Positions 49,750 to 61,722 of a stretch of DNA of 64,000 nucleotides are shown in pieces. The notes below the pieces were generated by a model. It was not told the DNA's origin. It did no database searches and saw only the letters and a list, made by a program, of their open reading frames with translations. Made by a program: the position numbers and the translations under genes. Every line of letters starts with the position of its first letter. Within the stretch, counting starts at the first letter, position 1. Source of the stretch: Cinclus cinclus (lineage: Eukaryota > Chordata > Aves > Passeriformes > Cinclidae); the NCBI RefSeq assembly GCF_963662255.1, contig NC_085047.1, positions 51,644,006-51,708,005 on the forward strand, written 5' to 3'.

Positions 49750-52700
49750 ATCTAAATCTAAAGCGCCATACTATCCACTGTGAAGAAAATTAACCTTATT
49801 CCATCCAAAAATGCCACAACTGCCTTCTCATTTATTAGTGGTAAAAGCCCTCTGGCCCTGTAAATATGATTTGCTTTTAAAAGAAGAGAGGAGGAATGAT
49901 ATGGAAACAAATATCTATTAACCTTAACTAAAAATTTCTGAATATAAACCAATATCCATCAATTATAACTTATGGTGCTTCAGTTTTCAAAACCCTGTGC
50001 AGATACTACTTCAGTGTTCTAATATGAATTAATTTGCTATATACCACAACTTGATTAAGTTCTAATCCTCATTCTTGTTCAGTCTGTGGAAAACTTACTA
50101 GAAAATATCAATTTTTCAAAGACCACAGAACGCCAGTCTTCTTTCAATAGTATTCACATAAACAGACTGCTCAGTGTCTTGAAAATTTCCTCCAGAATTA
50201 TTACATGCTTCAAATAAAATTAATATCTTTCCTCACTCTGTAGATGACTTCTGATTTTTTTTCCACTTCTCAGCCAGATCTCACTCTGCCTCCCTTGAGT
50301 TGCAGTGGTTTTAATTCAATTGTCATCTCTCATCCTCTGATATTTAGGCTAAGCCATTTATTTTTGCATGAATAACTTTCTTAAGAGCGAAGAAGAGAAA
50401 TGTATGAAATAATAAAAGTAAAATTCTTGTAGAATTTATGGTATATGTTGGGGATTTTTCTGTACCATGCAGCACTTCGAGCAACAAATTACTCTCATCA
50501 TTAAATGAAGTCCCACCCAATGACACTGCGTTCTAATAAAATCATAAGCCATGCCCCATCCTCCAAAAGAAATTCTTTGGATATATCTCCCTTAAACTTC
50601 ATACACTGGTAAGATGTCTGTCAGCTCAGAAACATTTTTGTTTCAGTATGAAAATAAACCCTTGTTACATTGCATCATGAACTTGAACATTTCCAAACAA
50701 CAAGTTTCTCTGATCCATCAGGAAGGATATAAATGCTTGGCACCTATAGATTTTTCTTCACTGGACGTCAAAGCTGTTGTGCAAATAGCTATAAATAGAT
50801 TATGCTCTCCTTTTTTTGGCCAGTTAAACTAGTCACCTTAGCTCCCTCCCTCCCTGTGATACTGGAAAAGAGAATTTAACTCCTACCTGCATTGACATTT
50901 TTCTTAGGATAAGCTAAATTGTTTCTCTATTTCACATCTCTTTCCCATAAGTGTTTGTGGTGTAGTTTATTATCTTCAGTGAAGGGGAGCTTTAGAGGGG
51001 CTAAAATCAGTGAAATAAAAGTCCACCTTTTTGTGCTCATTCTGTGGCCTTCTCTGTAAAAATCGAGCTATTCTCTTCCCTGTGCTATTCAAAGGAGAAG
51101 CAGCCTTGACAAGTGTTCCAGTCTAGCCTTGTCCTACACATTCTAAATTGTGATACAACAATCCTATAGAAATTTACAGGTGTTGTGTGCAAACTGGAAC
51201 TGATAGCTTGCTTTTCTAAAATCCCTAGAACCACCATAACCTTTCAATACATTTGATGCTCAAGACCATTCTTGGCCTACTGTTGTGTACATGCTGATTT
51301 GGAGATTCAAAATAAGATGGAAGACAAAACAAAAGCATTCATTATTCTGCAATCTTAGAATCAAAATGCTGTGTACACAAGAAAATGGAATACATCCTAC
51401 TATGTCAAAACAGTCTGCCACAGGAGGATAGTGTTTTGCTATACCACTTAAAAACAAATACAGAACTTTTGAGATAGAAAACTCAGTCTATGTAAGTATA
51501 AACAGCAGAATATGCTGCTTATATAAACAAAACCACTGCATTTATTCAGAAAAGAAAACATACACAAAGCCTCTGCATTAGAGTAATCAAAGTATTTTAT
51601 GTGAAAATTTTGCCTTTCTGAAGAACAAGATAGCAAATAAGCAGAGAGCAAAAGCCATTTGGTTTCATCAACTGAATGAAACTCCTCCACAGATAAATTA
51701 CTTTCCCTTCAGTCTCACATTTCTCTGAAAACTTGGTGTGTTAAAAAGTATAGTTAAGGTTTTTTTTTTCTATTTACACAAGGTTTATCATGGTAATACA
51801 GTCTATATGCAGTCACATAGCCAGATGTGAAACAGTTGGCTAAAAAAAGCCTGATTCCAAGCTTTCCTTATACGGCACATCATTGGCAAAGGCTTCTCAT
51901 GGACATCACAAAAATGTAATTACAATGTCATGAGGTTTTATCATTCAGATACAGTCAGTATTAGTCTGTTTGAGTCTACTGCATGGGACTTGAGTCTAGA
52001 CAAAGCATGAAAGCAAAGCATTGGCTGACAATGCTTTTTGCTGTTTCAGTTATCCTCATCAGTCATATGTTAGTGTGCCTGCATCATCTCCCTGATCCTC
52101 TATTTTATCATGAACATAATGTATTTTCAAACAGACTAGTCTTTGATATAGTGCCAATGTTGAGAATTTCTGGGATTACCAAATACCAAGTTTCTATCCT
52201 GTCCTTACAGACATATTGTTAATATAAACGATTATGCCACAATATCTTTGTAAACAGTAGCAGAAGAAATAAATTAGAAGCACATTCAAGGGAGTAAAGA
52301 ACATTACATACTGCCTTGGATTTTGGGAATTTCCTTTAGTGTGGCCATTATGTCAAAGATGTGCACAGTATAGACACTAGAGTGTTAATGATAAGGATAA
52401 TTTAATGATGTGTGACATTATGACAAGAAGCCTGTGTAAATAGCAGGACATACTAGGGAAAATTTGGAGTGTGAAAAAATTATTTTCTTTGGTTTACAAT
52501 GGACAAAAAATTAAAATTGATGAAGATGCAGATGCATTTTATAGCAAAATGTGTTCAGGGGATGAGACCATAGCCTATAAGACCTTTAGTCAGTGGGAGG
52601 AAAGGACAGTACCCTCTAAACTCCAGAAGCAGAATTATCCTTGTGCCCTTGTTTCACTTCTGGAAATCTTTCTTTCTCAGATATAAGTACTGTGCTATGA

Positions 52701-53559
52701 AACATAAAATGGTAACATTAATACAATTCTGCCAGAGGAAACAGAGTAGAATTTCTACTCTCAGTAAAGCCTATTATTACCAAGGTCATATATATAAAAG
52801 CCCATCTTGAGATTCTGTTTCTTGCAAGCCCCTAGTTTGCCTTCAAATGAAAGAAAACTCCTAAGTATTCACTTACATGTTGCATTTGAGACATTCTAAG
52901 TCAGTTAAAACCCTTCAAACTTGATATAATTCCTTATGAGTATTATAATTTTATATGCACATAATATCTAAAAGTAATTTCCACCAAAGATTTTATGATA
53001 GTTTTAGGAAGAGAGGCTACTTCCATACCTCTTATTGTAGTTACCTGTTGCAGTTTAACTTCACAGATCTTTTGAATATTTCATATTTAAGATGCAAATA
53101 TAACAAAAGACAACTCTAAATTATGTGTAATATTTCAGTAATCAAGTGCAGACAAAGCCGGTATTCATGATCTCAATTTTCTAAGAAGCTGATAGTTACT
53201 AATTACAGAAGACAGCATTCTATCCCATTTCAAATACCTTTATCTTTTTCTTTATCTTTGCTGCTAGGAAACAATTAACATACTATAGGAAATATGAAAT
53301 ACTTTAGTAATGCATAATGTTGTTATTTAGCCTTACTTTTTGCTTATTAACCCTTTAAATATATATTTTCCTGTGCTTAGTGAAGAGAGGAAATAGTTTC
53401 TACTACCCATGAAATGTATCATGTTAAGAACAAAAATGCATATGGTGGAAAATGTATTGGCAATACAATTTACACAAGCTAAATTATTACTATGCCTCAC
53501 AACAGAGACTGAGCCATTTAGGCCTTAAGGATTTCTCTGGGGCATCTTTGAAACTAAAA
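49750..53559. other. AT-rich non-coding stretch
   Basis: No gene or repeat family recognised. Confidence 0.5.
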
Positions 53560-53720
53560 GGGTTGATATTAACTTGCCGTGGATGCATTTTATGCGGTGG
53601 TGCCACATTTGCTGGAAAATAAATTAAATATGCATAACATGTTGTGTTTCTGGGGTTTATTTAAGTAAAAAATATCAATAATTCATTTGTTTAGGAATTG
53701 GCGATTCCACAATAAAAGAA
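53560..53720. promoter_or_regulatory. Candidate conserved non-coding element
   Basis: The block contains TTTATGCGGTGGTGCCACAT, which joins a HOX/CDX-like TTTATG with a RUNX-like TGCGGT. It is followed by ATATGCATAAC, a POU/octamer-like word, and AATAAATTAAAT. No repeat or frame explains it. This is pattern-based only. Confidence 0.2.
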
Positions 53721-54831
53721 ACTTTGGCAGGAAGGTCATCTTAAGAAGTTCTTCCTGCCTGCTTTAGTCCTGAGTTTAAAAAATGGGTTATGTAATCTTA
53801 AGCCCATATTAATTCACTGATACAATGGACACAACGAAAAGAGAGAAATGCTCCTGCACAGGATTGGAAAATATAGGCATACAGGATGAAAAAAATGTCT
53901 TAAGCCAACACTGTTGATTAACTCCTTAAACTATGAAACTGAGGTCCCACAACTCAGAATTGGCTTCAGCCTGCACAGACATTACTAAATGTAAGGTGCA
54001 ATTTTGTGTTTTCAGAAATGAATGTGAATATATGATATAATATCAGATATAGTTCTCAAATTATTATTTACAATTAAGATTTGCAAATAGCAGTGGAAAG
54101 CTATTCTCATATTACTTAATAAAGAGTACCCTTCTAAGGAAAAGCTTTTTTTGACAAAGCTGTAGAATGAGGACTATATACCTAAAAGCAACAGCTCAGA
54201 AAGGGCGAGAGTCACAGTGGACAAGCAGCTCAGAATATTCCAGCATCCCTCACCAAGATAAATGCAGAGGACTATTTGAGGAGAGTTGAGAGATTACATT
54301 TTCCCTCATTATACAGCATCAAAAAAAGCAGAATATTGCATATGGTTCTTGTATTTACACCCAAAAAAGCCATAGAAAAATTACACTAGAAACATCAAAT
54401 ATAAATCAAATTATTCAGAGCTTGGAAAAAATCCTCTTGACTTACAGGCTGAAGGTGTTCAGCTTATCAAAAGGAAGTGTAAATTATTTGTGTACATATA
54501 AACTGATATTTCTATGAGATAAAATACTGGATGTGAAGGCAATGTGTTTGGACAAAGTCTTTAAAATCCAGTTCAATAAGTTGCTGACACACTTCAGCTT
54601 CAAAAGGCATGACCTCTTGCAAATAATTTCACTCTTACCCAAGAAGAATTATTTGTATAAAAATAAGTGTAGTCCCAGAAACATAATAAACAAGAATCTA
54701 GATCTCTTGGATTTTGACTTGTTTTTTCTAATTTCTAAATTAAAGGGAAAAAAATTAAAAGTTGTACCTTTACGGATGTACTTGGAGAAGAGGGAGCATC
54801 AAATAGCTATACCCTCATGAAGAAAAGAGTG
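53721..54831. other. AT-rich non-coding stretch
   Basis: No exon recognised. A 95-codon plus-strand frame at 54533-54820 has no splice context. Confidence 0.5.
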
Positions 54832-54854
54832 AAAAAAAGACTTAGTCTTTTTTT
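54832..54854. other. Perfect 10-base hairpin
   Basis: AAAAAAAGAC, a TTA loop and GTCTTTTTTT form a perfect inverted repeat. It lies 33 bases left of the ATTCT array. It is not a plausible Pol III gene end without an upstream gene. Confidence 0.85.
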
Positions 54855-54887
54855 AGACTTAGACTCAGAAAAGGATAATCTTATAAA

Positions 54888-54998
54888 ATTCTATTCTATT
54901 CTATTCTATTCTATTCTATTCTATTCTATTCTATTCTATTCTATTCTATTCTATTCTATTCTATTCTATTCTAAGCTATTCTATTCTATTCTATTCTA
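54888..54998 (+). repeat. ATTCT pentanucleotide array
   Basis: About 22 units of ATTCT with one altered unit (CTAAG at 54971-54975). This is the tail motif of one CR1 subfamily, but no CR1 body can be seen to the left, so it is either an orphan tail or an independent array. The repeated FYSIL peptide frame across it is an artefact. Confidence 0.95.
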
Positions 54999-55613
54999 AA
55001 AATATAGTCTTCTTTCCTCCCTCTATATGTCCAGGTTTTAAACTTGCTATAAAAAAAAAAAAGCAGAAAAATATTTTCTTGTATTTCATTAATCAAAGCC
55101 TTCTGAACTTCAGACTGATTTTAGCAGCAAAATATATCATCTATTTATTAGGAAGTACATTATTATCAAAAACAATGAAGTGTGATTCTAACTCTAAAAA
55201 AAACCCACAAACATCTAAGATGTTCTTATTCTTAGGCAAGGGCTATTTTTTTCAGATTTGCTGACATGAGAAGCAGTGTTAATGAAAATTCACTTTGGTA
55301 AAAAACAGGAAAGTGTGCACAAACATTCAGAGCTCAGTTTCTCAGTGTTGTCCATTTGAATTTGAATTATGAATTAATATCTCCTGATGATTCATTATTT
55401 ATTTATTTATATTTGTTTAAATAGAAAAATCCCCAGCCTAAGAATACAGGTGCAGAACAACAAAACCGTATTATTCAACCTGAACTTTCTTTAGAAAAAT
55501 TATTTAAGCAGCATGTCATATTTATGACTTTCAGGAGAAAGGATCAGTGTAATAAAGCTGCAACACAGAGCTCTTGCAGGAGACTGATTGTTTTTTTTCC
55601 TGGCACCACTCAC
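54999..55613. other. AT-rich non-coding stretch
   Basis: No gene or repeat recognised. Confidence 0.5.
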
Positions 55614-55781
55614 ACAATCTGGATAATGGCCACCATATTGACTTTCACAGTGTAGGCTGTGAGAGGACAGGATGCTAGTCTTATAATGTTTGTACAGTGA
55701 CTCATCCTCCACATAAGTAATAGAGGCAGAGCACACTACTGGCTTTGTAGTATGTCTTTTCACAGGAGGCATTAGCAGAAT
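55614..55781 (-). other. Candidate internal exon, unknown protein
   Basis: This is the best-spliced candidate in the window. On the minus strand ATGTTTCACCCCACAG is a strong acceptor and GATTGT|GTGAGTGG a strong donor. The 168 bases between them are exactly 56 open codons, phase 0 at both ends. The peptide starts ILLMPPVKRH and includes YVEDESLYKHYK and a histidine/tyrosine-rich end. I do not recognise it. The frame also stays open past the donor. Chance cannot be excluded: about 56 open codons with good sites is not rare in 64 kb. Confidence 0.32.
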
Positions 55782-55789
55782 CTGTGGGG

Positions 55790-58279
55790 TGAAACATAAG
55801 TAGCACTGGGGAAGGAAAGAAAATTAGAAAATATGAGTAAAGAGGGAGGTTGTGTAGAATTGCTGAGTTTTGCAGTTTCATCTCTGTACTTCCTCAAAAA
55901 TGAAGATTATTAATTACCTGCAATCTTAGCCTGGCAAATGATGAGAGTGGAGATTAAAGCACACTAAATTGGCGCATTACAGAAAAAATTTCTGCTATGC
56001 CCTTCATCATTTCAACTTTTATTTTAAAAAGGGAGCAGAATTATAGAAAGATGAACCTGGATTGTGCAGAAGACTTGAGAGGATAACTGGGGAAGGAAGG
56101 GTGAGAGAGGCCGAGTTAGTTGTAATAGACAGTAGCATAGGACAGAAGAACTGTGACTGGTTTATGGGAGGCCTCAGTGCATCAGGCAGGCTTGAGCAAT
56201 ACCAGAGTGGCAAGAATTGCAATAGGACAACTGCAGGGGGTTCACACGAGTACATATGAGTATGTGATATTGGGTAGTGCATTTGTTTTTTAGGGCTGGG
56301 TTGCCTATACAGTAGGTTTGAAAGGCAAAGCCCTGCTATTAGAGGCACTCATGTTCTCTGCCTTTCTCTATCGTTGCTGTTCATCTGCGTGTCACTTCCC
56401 ATGGTTGCTCACTGTAAGATCAGTGAAAGAGAAAGCAGGAAAAAACACATGACTGGATGAAAAGAGGATGCTAAAGGAAAGGAAGGACTATTGAGTAATG
56501 TCAGCAGCTCTGATGAATGTCTAACATTTCAGCAGGGCTGCTAGAGACGTGAAATGCATGTGATTTGGAAGATTAGAAAATAAATCTAAGCTTGAAAAAT
56601 GCTGTTGCCTGTTGCAGTCTTTCTCCTTTTTCCTAGAAGGCTTTTAAGATTAGCTGTTGATGCAAGAAATGAGTATGGGTGAAACAAAAAGAGCTATATG
56701 TCTTCAGAAGGAGGATTCCCAATGAAACACATTTAGCTTCAGTCCTGAACACAGAGATAAAGAGAAGTAGTAAAGAGCCGGTGTCCAAGAGAATGAGAGT
56801 AAAACTGAAAAAGACTGTTCATTGGATATTTTGGACAGGAAAGCAGGCTTGCTACTGGTAATATCAAAACTGAACTTTGCATGACCTTTAAAACACATAC
56901 CCATTTCCTCTTTAGAAGGCACTTGGGAGAGAGACATGAGGAAAGCACAAACCAATGAGGAAACATTACATTACTAAGAGGGTTCAGGGTAATGGCAGTG
57001 AATGGGAGTAAATACCTGATCTGCTGGGATAGCCAGTGCAGATGAAAGGATTTTTGTAGGGAGCAGCATACTGCTAAAGAGAAATACTTTGCTTCAAAGA
57101 GCAGGAATGGTTTGGAGGAGACTTGCATTAAGTGCATGCTGTCATCAGAGGGAGGAGTTTGAAGAATACTTCAGAGATACGGAGAGATACATAAGACATA
57201 ATTTGTAAGAAAATCTAATTAATCAGTTCCCATGCACCTTAGTCTGCAGAAATGGCCAGACAGCAGCCACTGACTGGAGACACTGAAGAACAAAGAAATA
57301 TACCAAAAGAATGTGAACAGAAAGAGAACTAGAGTAGGAAATAACCTTAAGATCAGCCAAAAAAAGCTAATTAACAAAAAGCAAGAGGAAGCCAGGATGA
57401 AACCGGGAAAAAATTGCCAAAAATTGCAAGAATTGCTCAAATGAAAATGAATAAATAGATCAAGGGATATATGGAGTACGTTTTTATCTGAAACATTTAG
57501 TTGAAGTCTTATGTGAGAAATATTTGGGGCTTTGTGCTCACTTGTATGTGTGCGATTTTTAAGGAAAAGGAATCGGATGATGATTTGTATTTTGAAGAGT
57601 ATCTGCTATTCTGAGCTCCTCATCTTGACTGAGGCTTCTCAAGGTTACAGTACTATGCATACTGTATTATACCAAAATCATATGACAGTAATTTTATTAG
57701 GTATCTACAACAACTAGCATTGATATAATGTAGCTTTGGGACATTCTTTGTGCATGTAAAATCATTTCAGACAGACATACGCAGACTTAATTCATTTGGA
57801 TCTGGAAAATACACCTAGGGTACTTTGGGCACCCTGTCACCAGGGCTGTATGTGAGCCAGAGCGAATCTGCTGACGATTATCCTTCCAGCTGCTGAAACA
57901 GAGGTACAGAAGGGCCTTGACTCACTCATAGCTATGACACAACATTTAGTAAACTGTCAGAATCATCTGAATAGTGGGGCTTTCATCTTCAGTACTTCTA
58001 GATTCACTTTGTTTCCTGAACGTCTCTTAAAAACCATAGAGGGTAATGAAGGACAAGTTACTAAGAGTATTCAGGATTAAAGACTTGCTTTGCTGAAAAC
58101 TTGGACTAAAATTGTTCTGCTTTTTTCTTTTAACTTGACTCTTGATTTCTGTATGCACAAAATCAAGAAAAACCAAACCTTATTATTCCTGACCATGACA
58201 TTAATGCTGAACAAATAATTACTAACAAAAATATCATTAGATAAATTATTTAAAAGTAAGAGGGTTATTTTTTATTCAG
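55790..58279. other. Non-coding stretch, no gene seen
   Basis: No gene supported. Minus-strand frames at 56019-56348 (109 codons) and 56739-57137 (132 codons) are within chance length and lack recognisable domains. Confidence 0.45.
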
Positions 58280-58408
58280 AGAGGAAAAAAAGAAGAACAA
58301 CTAGACCAAAAGAGTCTAATTAAAAAAATGAAGAGGATGAAAATTAGTGATGATGATATTGCTAAGATGCTGACTACTCAGTTTTTCATGAAGAAAAAAC
58401 TGGGAGAA
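58280..58408 (+). other. Candidate internal exon, unknown protein
   Basis: On the plus strand GGTTATTTTTTATTCAG is a good acceptor and GGGAGAA|GTAAGTAT a near-ideal donor. The 129 bases between them are 43 open codons, phase 0 to 0, and the other two frames are closed. The peptide is lysine-rich and predicted helical (KKEEQLDQKSLIKKMK, then ISDDDIAKMLTTQFF). The family is not recognised. It lies on the strand opposite to the other better candidates, so it would belong to another gene. Lysine richness also follows from A-rich DNA. Confidence 0.3.
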
Positions 58409-58851
58409 GTAAGTATAATTTGGAAATAATGAAGCTTCTCCAAATACATCTGTTTATAAAATAGAGGTAAGAAGTTGCTGGAATGTACAATGGCTACTGT
58501 ACAATTCACCAGCATATTGCTTTGTACAAAAAGTACTGACTGAGGTCAGATTTTCTTCTGCTTAGACAACTTTGACTAGCTATTCAAGGAGCACAATAGT
58601 TATATGGGGATTTCTAGTGAAGTTACACATAAAATTTAACATAAAATAATCTAAAATGAACTGTCTAATCCACTGACAATGTTCATAAAGAAACGAGAGA
58701 ACACCACAGACATTTTTGTGGCATTAGACATTAATAGTTTTTTTTCTTGTAAATTAAGTTTTTTGCCTCAATATTTGTCACCTAAAAGAGCAAATGGGTA
58801 GTTATTCAAAGTTTGGAAACAATGTTTTTGGGGATGTGTTAAACACAGCAT
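58409..58851. other. AT-rich non-coding stretch
   Basis: No exon or repeat seen between the exon candidate and the CR1 copy. Confidence 0.5.
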
Positions 58852-59412
58852 CACCAGCCAGACAAAAGAAGTGATAATCGTGATTTTTTAGCAGTGGTGC
58901 AGCCTCACCTGAAACTGTGAGTATAGTTCTTGGCCCCACAAATTAAAAAGGATGTGAAGGTCCTTAAATGTATCTGGGGGAGTAGGAGGGGAGGGCATCA
59001 AAGCTGGTGAAAGACCTGGAAAGATGACTAACGAGAAGCAGAAAATTACTGTGGGCTTCTTTAGTTAGGAAAAGGGAGTCTGAACCTTGTTGCTCTCTAT
59101 AGCTCCCTGAGATGGGGAAGCAGAGAGGGAGTTTATGAACTCTTGTTTCTGATATTTAGTGCTAGGGCACATGGGAATGGCTCAAGGATACTTTGGGCAG
59201 GGTTAGATTTGAAATTAGAAACCATTAATTTACTGAAGAGTAGTCAGACACTGGAACAGACTTCCTAAAGAGGTGGCTGATGCCCCAAAGCCTGTCAGGG
59301 ATGAGGAGACATTTACACAATGCCTTTTACAATATGCTTTAGCTTGTGGTCAGCCCTGGAGTAGTCAGGCAGTTGGACTGGGTGATCACTGCAGGTCCCT
59401 TAAAACTGAAAT
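58852..59412 (+). mobile_element. CR1 LINE 3' end, longest copy in the window
   Basis: Successive CR1 landmarks are clear: GCAGCCTCACCTGAAACTGT, CTTGGCCCCACAAATTAAAA, GGATGTGAAGGTCCTTAAA, CACTGGAACAGACTTCCTAA, AGAGGTGGCTGATGCCCC, and TTGGACTGGGTGATCACTGC before CTTAAAACTGAAATATTCT. The 3' end belongs to the subfamily whose tail is ATTCT, not ATTCTATG. The copy has lost its coding 5' part and carries indels. Confidence 0.95.
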
Positions 59413-59535
59413 ATTCTATTCTATTCTATTCTATTCTATTCTATTCTATTCTATTCTATTCTATTCTATTCTATTCTATTCCATTCCATTCCATTCCATT
59501 CCATTCCATTCCATTCCATTCCATTCCATTCCATT
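59413..59535 (+). repeat. CR1 tail expanded to ATTCT then ATTCC
   Basis: The CR1 tail runs into about 13 ATTCT units (59413-59480), then switches abruptly to 11 CCATT units (59481-59535). The block of ATTCC units is homogeneous, which indicates one point change followed by expansion. ATTCC is the complement of GGAAT, the unit of some vertebrate satellites. Frames with repeated SIPFH peptides are artefacts. Confidence 0.95.
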
Positions 59536-59539
59536 CCCT

Positions 59540-59985
59540 ACACAGGTCAGTCTCTGATTTCAGACTCTGAGATTGCGAATTAACTCTATGAAGAAATTTC
59601 ACAGGCTTTTTCTACATAAAAAGCATGAGGATTCATGAGGTATATTAAAAAATAATTTTGTACATAGTAATTTGCAAGGATTGAATTAAGGCAAGGATAT
59701 TACTTTCAGTACCCTAAAATTTCACAGGGAAAATGAACAGTCATATGAATGGATGGTAGTATCAACGTTTCCAGGATGTTTAGGAATTAAAGGTAGCATG
59801 GTACAAATTGAAAACTGCTTGCCTGCATTGTCTTGAAAGTCAGTAAACAAGTCAAACATCAAGTTTTACGTGCAAGAAAATCTGAAGGGAGTGGGTAAGA
59901 CATCTGTACCTCTTAATCTACAAAAAAAATGGATCAGTGTCTTATAGTTAAAAAGGTGTTTTACATTTCAGAAAGTTTTGGCTTT
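59540..59985. other. AT-rich non-coding stretch
   Basis: Nothing recognisable. Confidence 0.5.
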
Positions 59986-60031
59986 GGTTTTGTTTTGTTT
60001 TGTTTTGTTTTGTTTTGTTTTGTTTTGTTTT
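59986..60031 (+). repeat. GTTTT pentanucleotide array
   Basis: About nine units of GTTTT (TTTTG). It is a simple microsatellite, read as a phenylalanine/valine/leucine/cysteine frame only by artefact. Confidence 0.95.
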
Positions 60032-60651
60032 CAAATGAAGCACAGATAGTTCCAGGTTTATTTTACACTTCCAGGTCTCGAAAGCCAAATTCAGTTCTCA
60101 TGTCACACAAAACTCCCAGTGTGCCTAAAATGTGCTCTTTATGTTCAAGACTGCAACTATAAAGAATACTAGAATTTCGTCTTGCAAATAAAGACCATTT
60201 ATTCTAGGAAGTAATGTTTGCACAGTGTCTATTATAACAGGATGTATCTCTAATTGGTGTCACTGGTAACATTTAAAATACAAGCACATTAAGCGTACCA
60301 AATGAAAACAGTACTGAGTGTTTCTAATTCACTAACAAATAAACACAAAATGAAGCAGTAGCACTACTTATCCTTTTTTGTAATTCATTGAAATAATCAA
60401 TAAAATTTAACATATCAACTATTGAATAACAGTGCGTGAAGATCAAGAATATGAATTAAGCTGAAGCTAAATAAGTTAAACTGAAATCCAGTTCTAAATA
60501 CCTTGACCTCTTGCTGCATCCAGATCCAAGCATGGCCTTGTACTGTCTTCCATGTATATGCATTTTGCAACATGATATGTTAAAGCAGAAAAGTTGGTAT
60601 GGTTTAGGAGTTCTGCTGTAACTGAAAACCTCTTACTTTCTTTAAGCATTT
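60032..60651. other. AT-rich non-coding stretch
   Basis: Nothing recognisable. Confidence 0.5.
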
Positions 60652-61161
60652 TTCGTGGTTTATCCCCAGCCAACCACTAAGGACCACACAGCTACTGACT
60701 CCTTTACTCACAGTGGGCTGGGGGAGAGAATTGGAAGGGCTAAAGTGAGAAATCTCATTGGTGGAGATAAAAATAGTTCAATAGGAAAAGCAAAATCTTC
60801 AACAACTAACCAAAACAGGAGATTCAGCCACCACATCCCATGGGCAGGCAGATGTTCAACCATCTCCAGGAGAGGAGGGCCCCATCACGCTTAACAGTGA
60901 CTTGGGTAGATAAATATCAGAAGTTTAGATGTTCCTGCCTCTTCTCACAGTTTTTGTTGTTCAAGATAATACCACATGGTCTGAATTATCCCTCTGGTCA
61001 GCTGGGATTAGCTGTCCCAGCTGTGTCCCCTGCCACCTCCTCTTGCACCCCCAGCCCACTTGTTTTAGGGTAGGGTGAGAAGTAGAAAATGCCTTAAAGT
61101 TGTGTGAACTCTGCTCAGGAGTAATTTAAACATCCCTGAATTATCAATGCTGTTTTAAGCA
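60652..61161 (-). mobile_element. Solo LTR, second copy of the same family
   Basis: CGTGGTTTATCCCCAGCCAA at the left, CAACCATCTCCAGGAGAGG in the middle, CCCTCTGGTCAGCTGGGA further on and AATTATCAATGCTGTTTTAA at the right match the copy at 49.2 kb in order and spacing. It lies in the same reverse orientation. It is more diverged than would be expected of the two LTRs of one provirus, and there is no retroviral coding sequence between them, so each is a separate solo LTR. The promoter and polyadenylation regions are decayed. Confidence 0.85.
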
Positions 61162-61686
61162 TAAATGAAATCTCAAAGAAAAATAAATATTGCGGGATTA
61201 ATTTTATTTTTTTTAAATTTTGAATTGGGTTTTTTTACTACTCCTGGTAATTGTGCTGATACCTCTGCTGCCACACTCCTAACGAGAAGACCTTGCTGTC
61301 AGACTCCTTCAGGCCTCACAATTCTTGGCATGAAGATAACACTTAAGACAGTCCTTCTCTTGCCAGATAAACACCACTTCTGAGCTCTCCCAAGTGCCAC
61401 CTTACCATGTATAGATGACCCCTACCCTCTAATAGGTAATTAGAGTGACAATTTTTGCCATCCTTTCTCAGCATTTCTGGGCCTGCAGTGGATAATAGTA
61501 GATGAAGATTTGTCCTTCTGAAGTCCTCAGGGAATGCTGGGCTGTTCAAAGGTATCCCTTGCTGGTGAGTCACCAGCAAAGGCAACCCCATGCATGGCAT
61601 GCTTCAGTTCATCAGGTTGGAACGTTTGACGGAATTTGTGATGTGTGCCAATACAGTGTATGGTAAGAAAATGAAAGAAGATATTT
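61162..61686. other. AT-rich non-coding stretch
   Basis: No gene recognised. Confidence 0.5.
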
Positions 61687-61722
61687 CTTTTTTTTTTCTT
61701 TTTTTTTTTTTTTTTTTTTTTT
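61687..61722 (+). repeat. Poly-T tract
   Basis: About 35 bases of T with a single C interruption. It could be the poly-A end of a minus-strand retrocopy, but I recognise no source gene to its right. Confidence 0.85.

Noticed and set aside
49205..49783. 192-codon plus-strand open frame
   Set aside because: It lies antisense on the solo LTR; the openness comes from the repeat's composition.
54817..59557. Peptide repeats (FYSIL and SIPFH types) suggesting repetitive proteins
   Set aside because: They are translations of ATTCT and ATTCC arrays.
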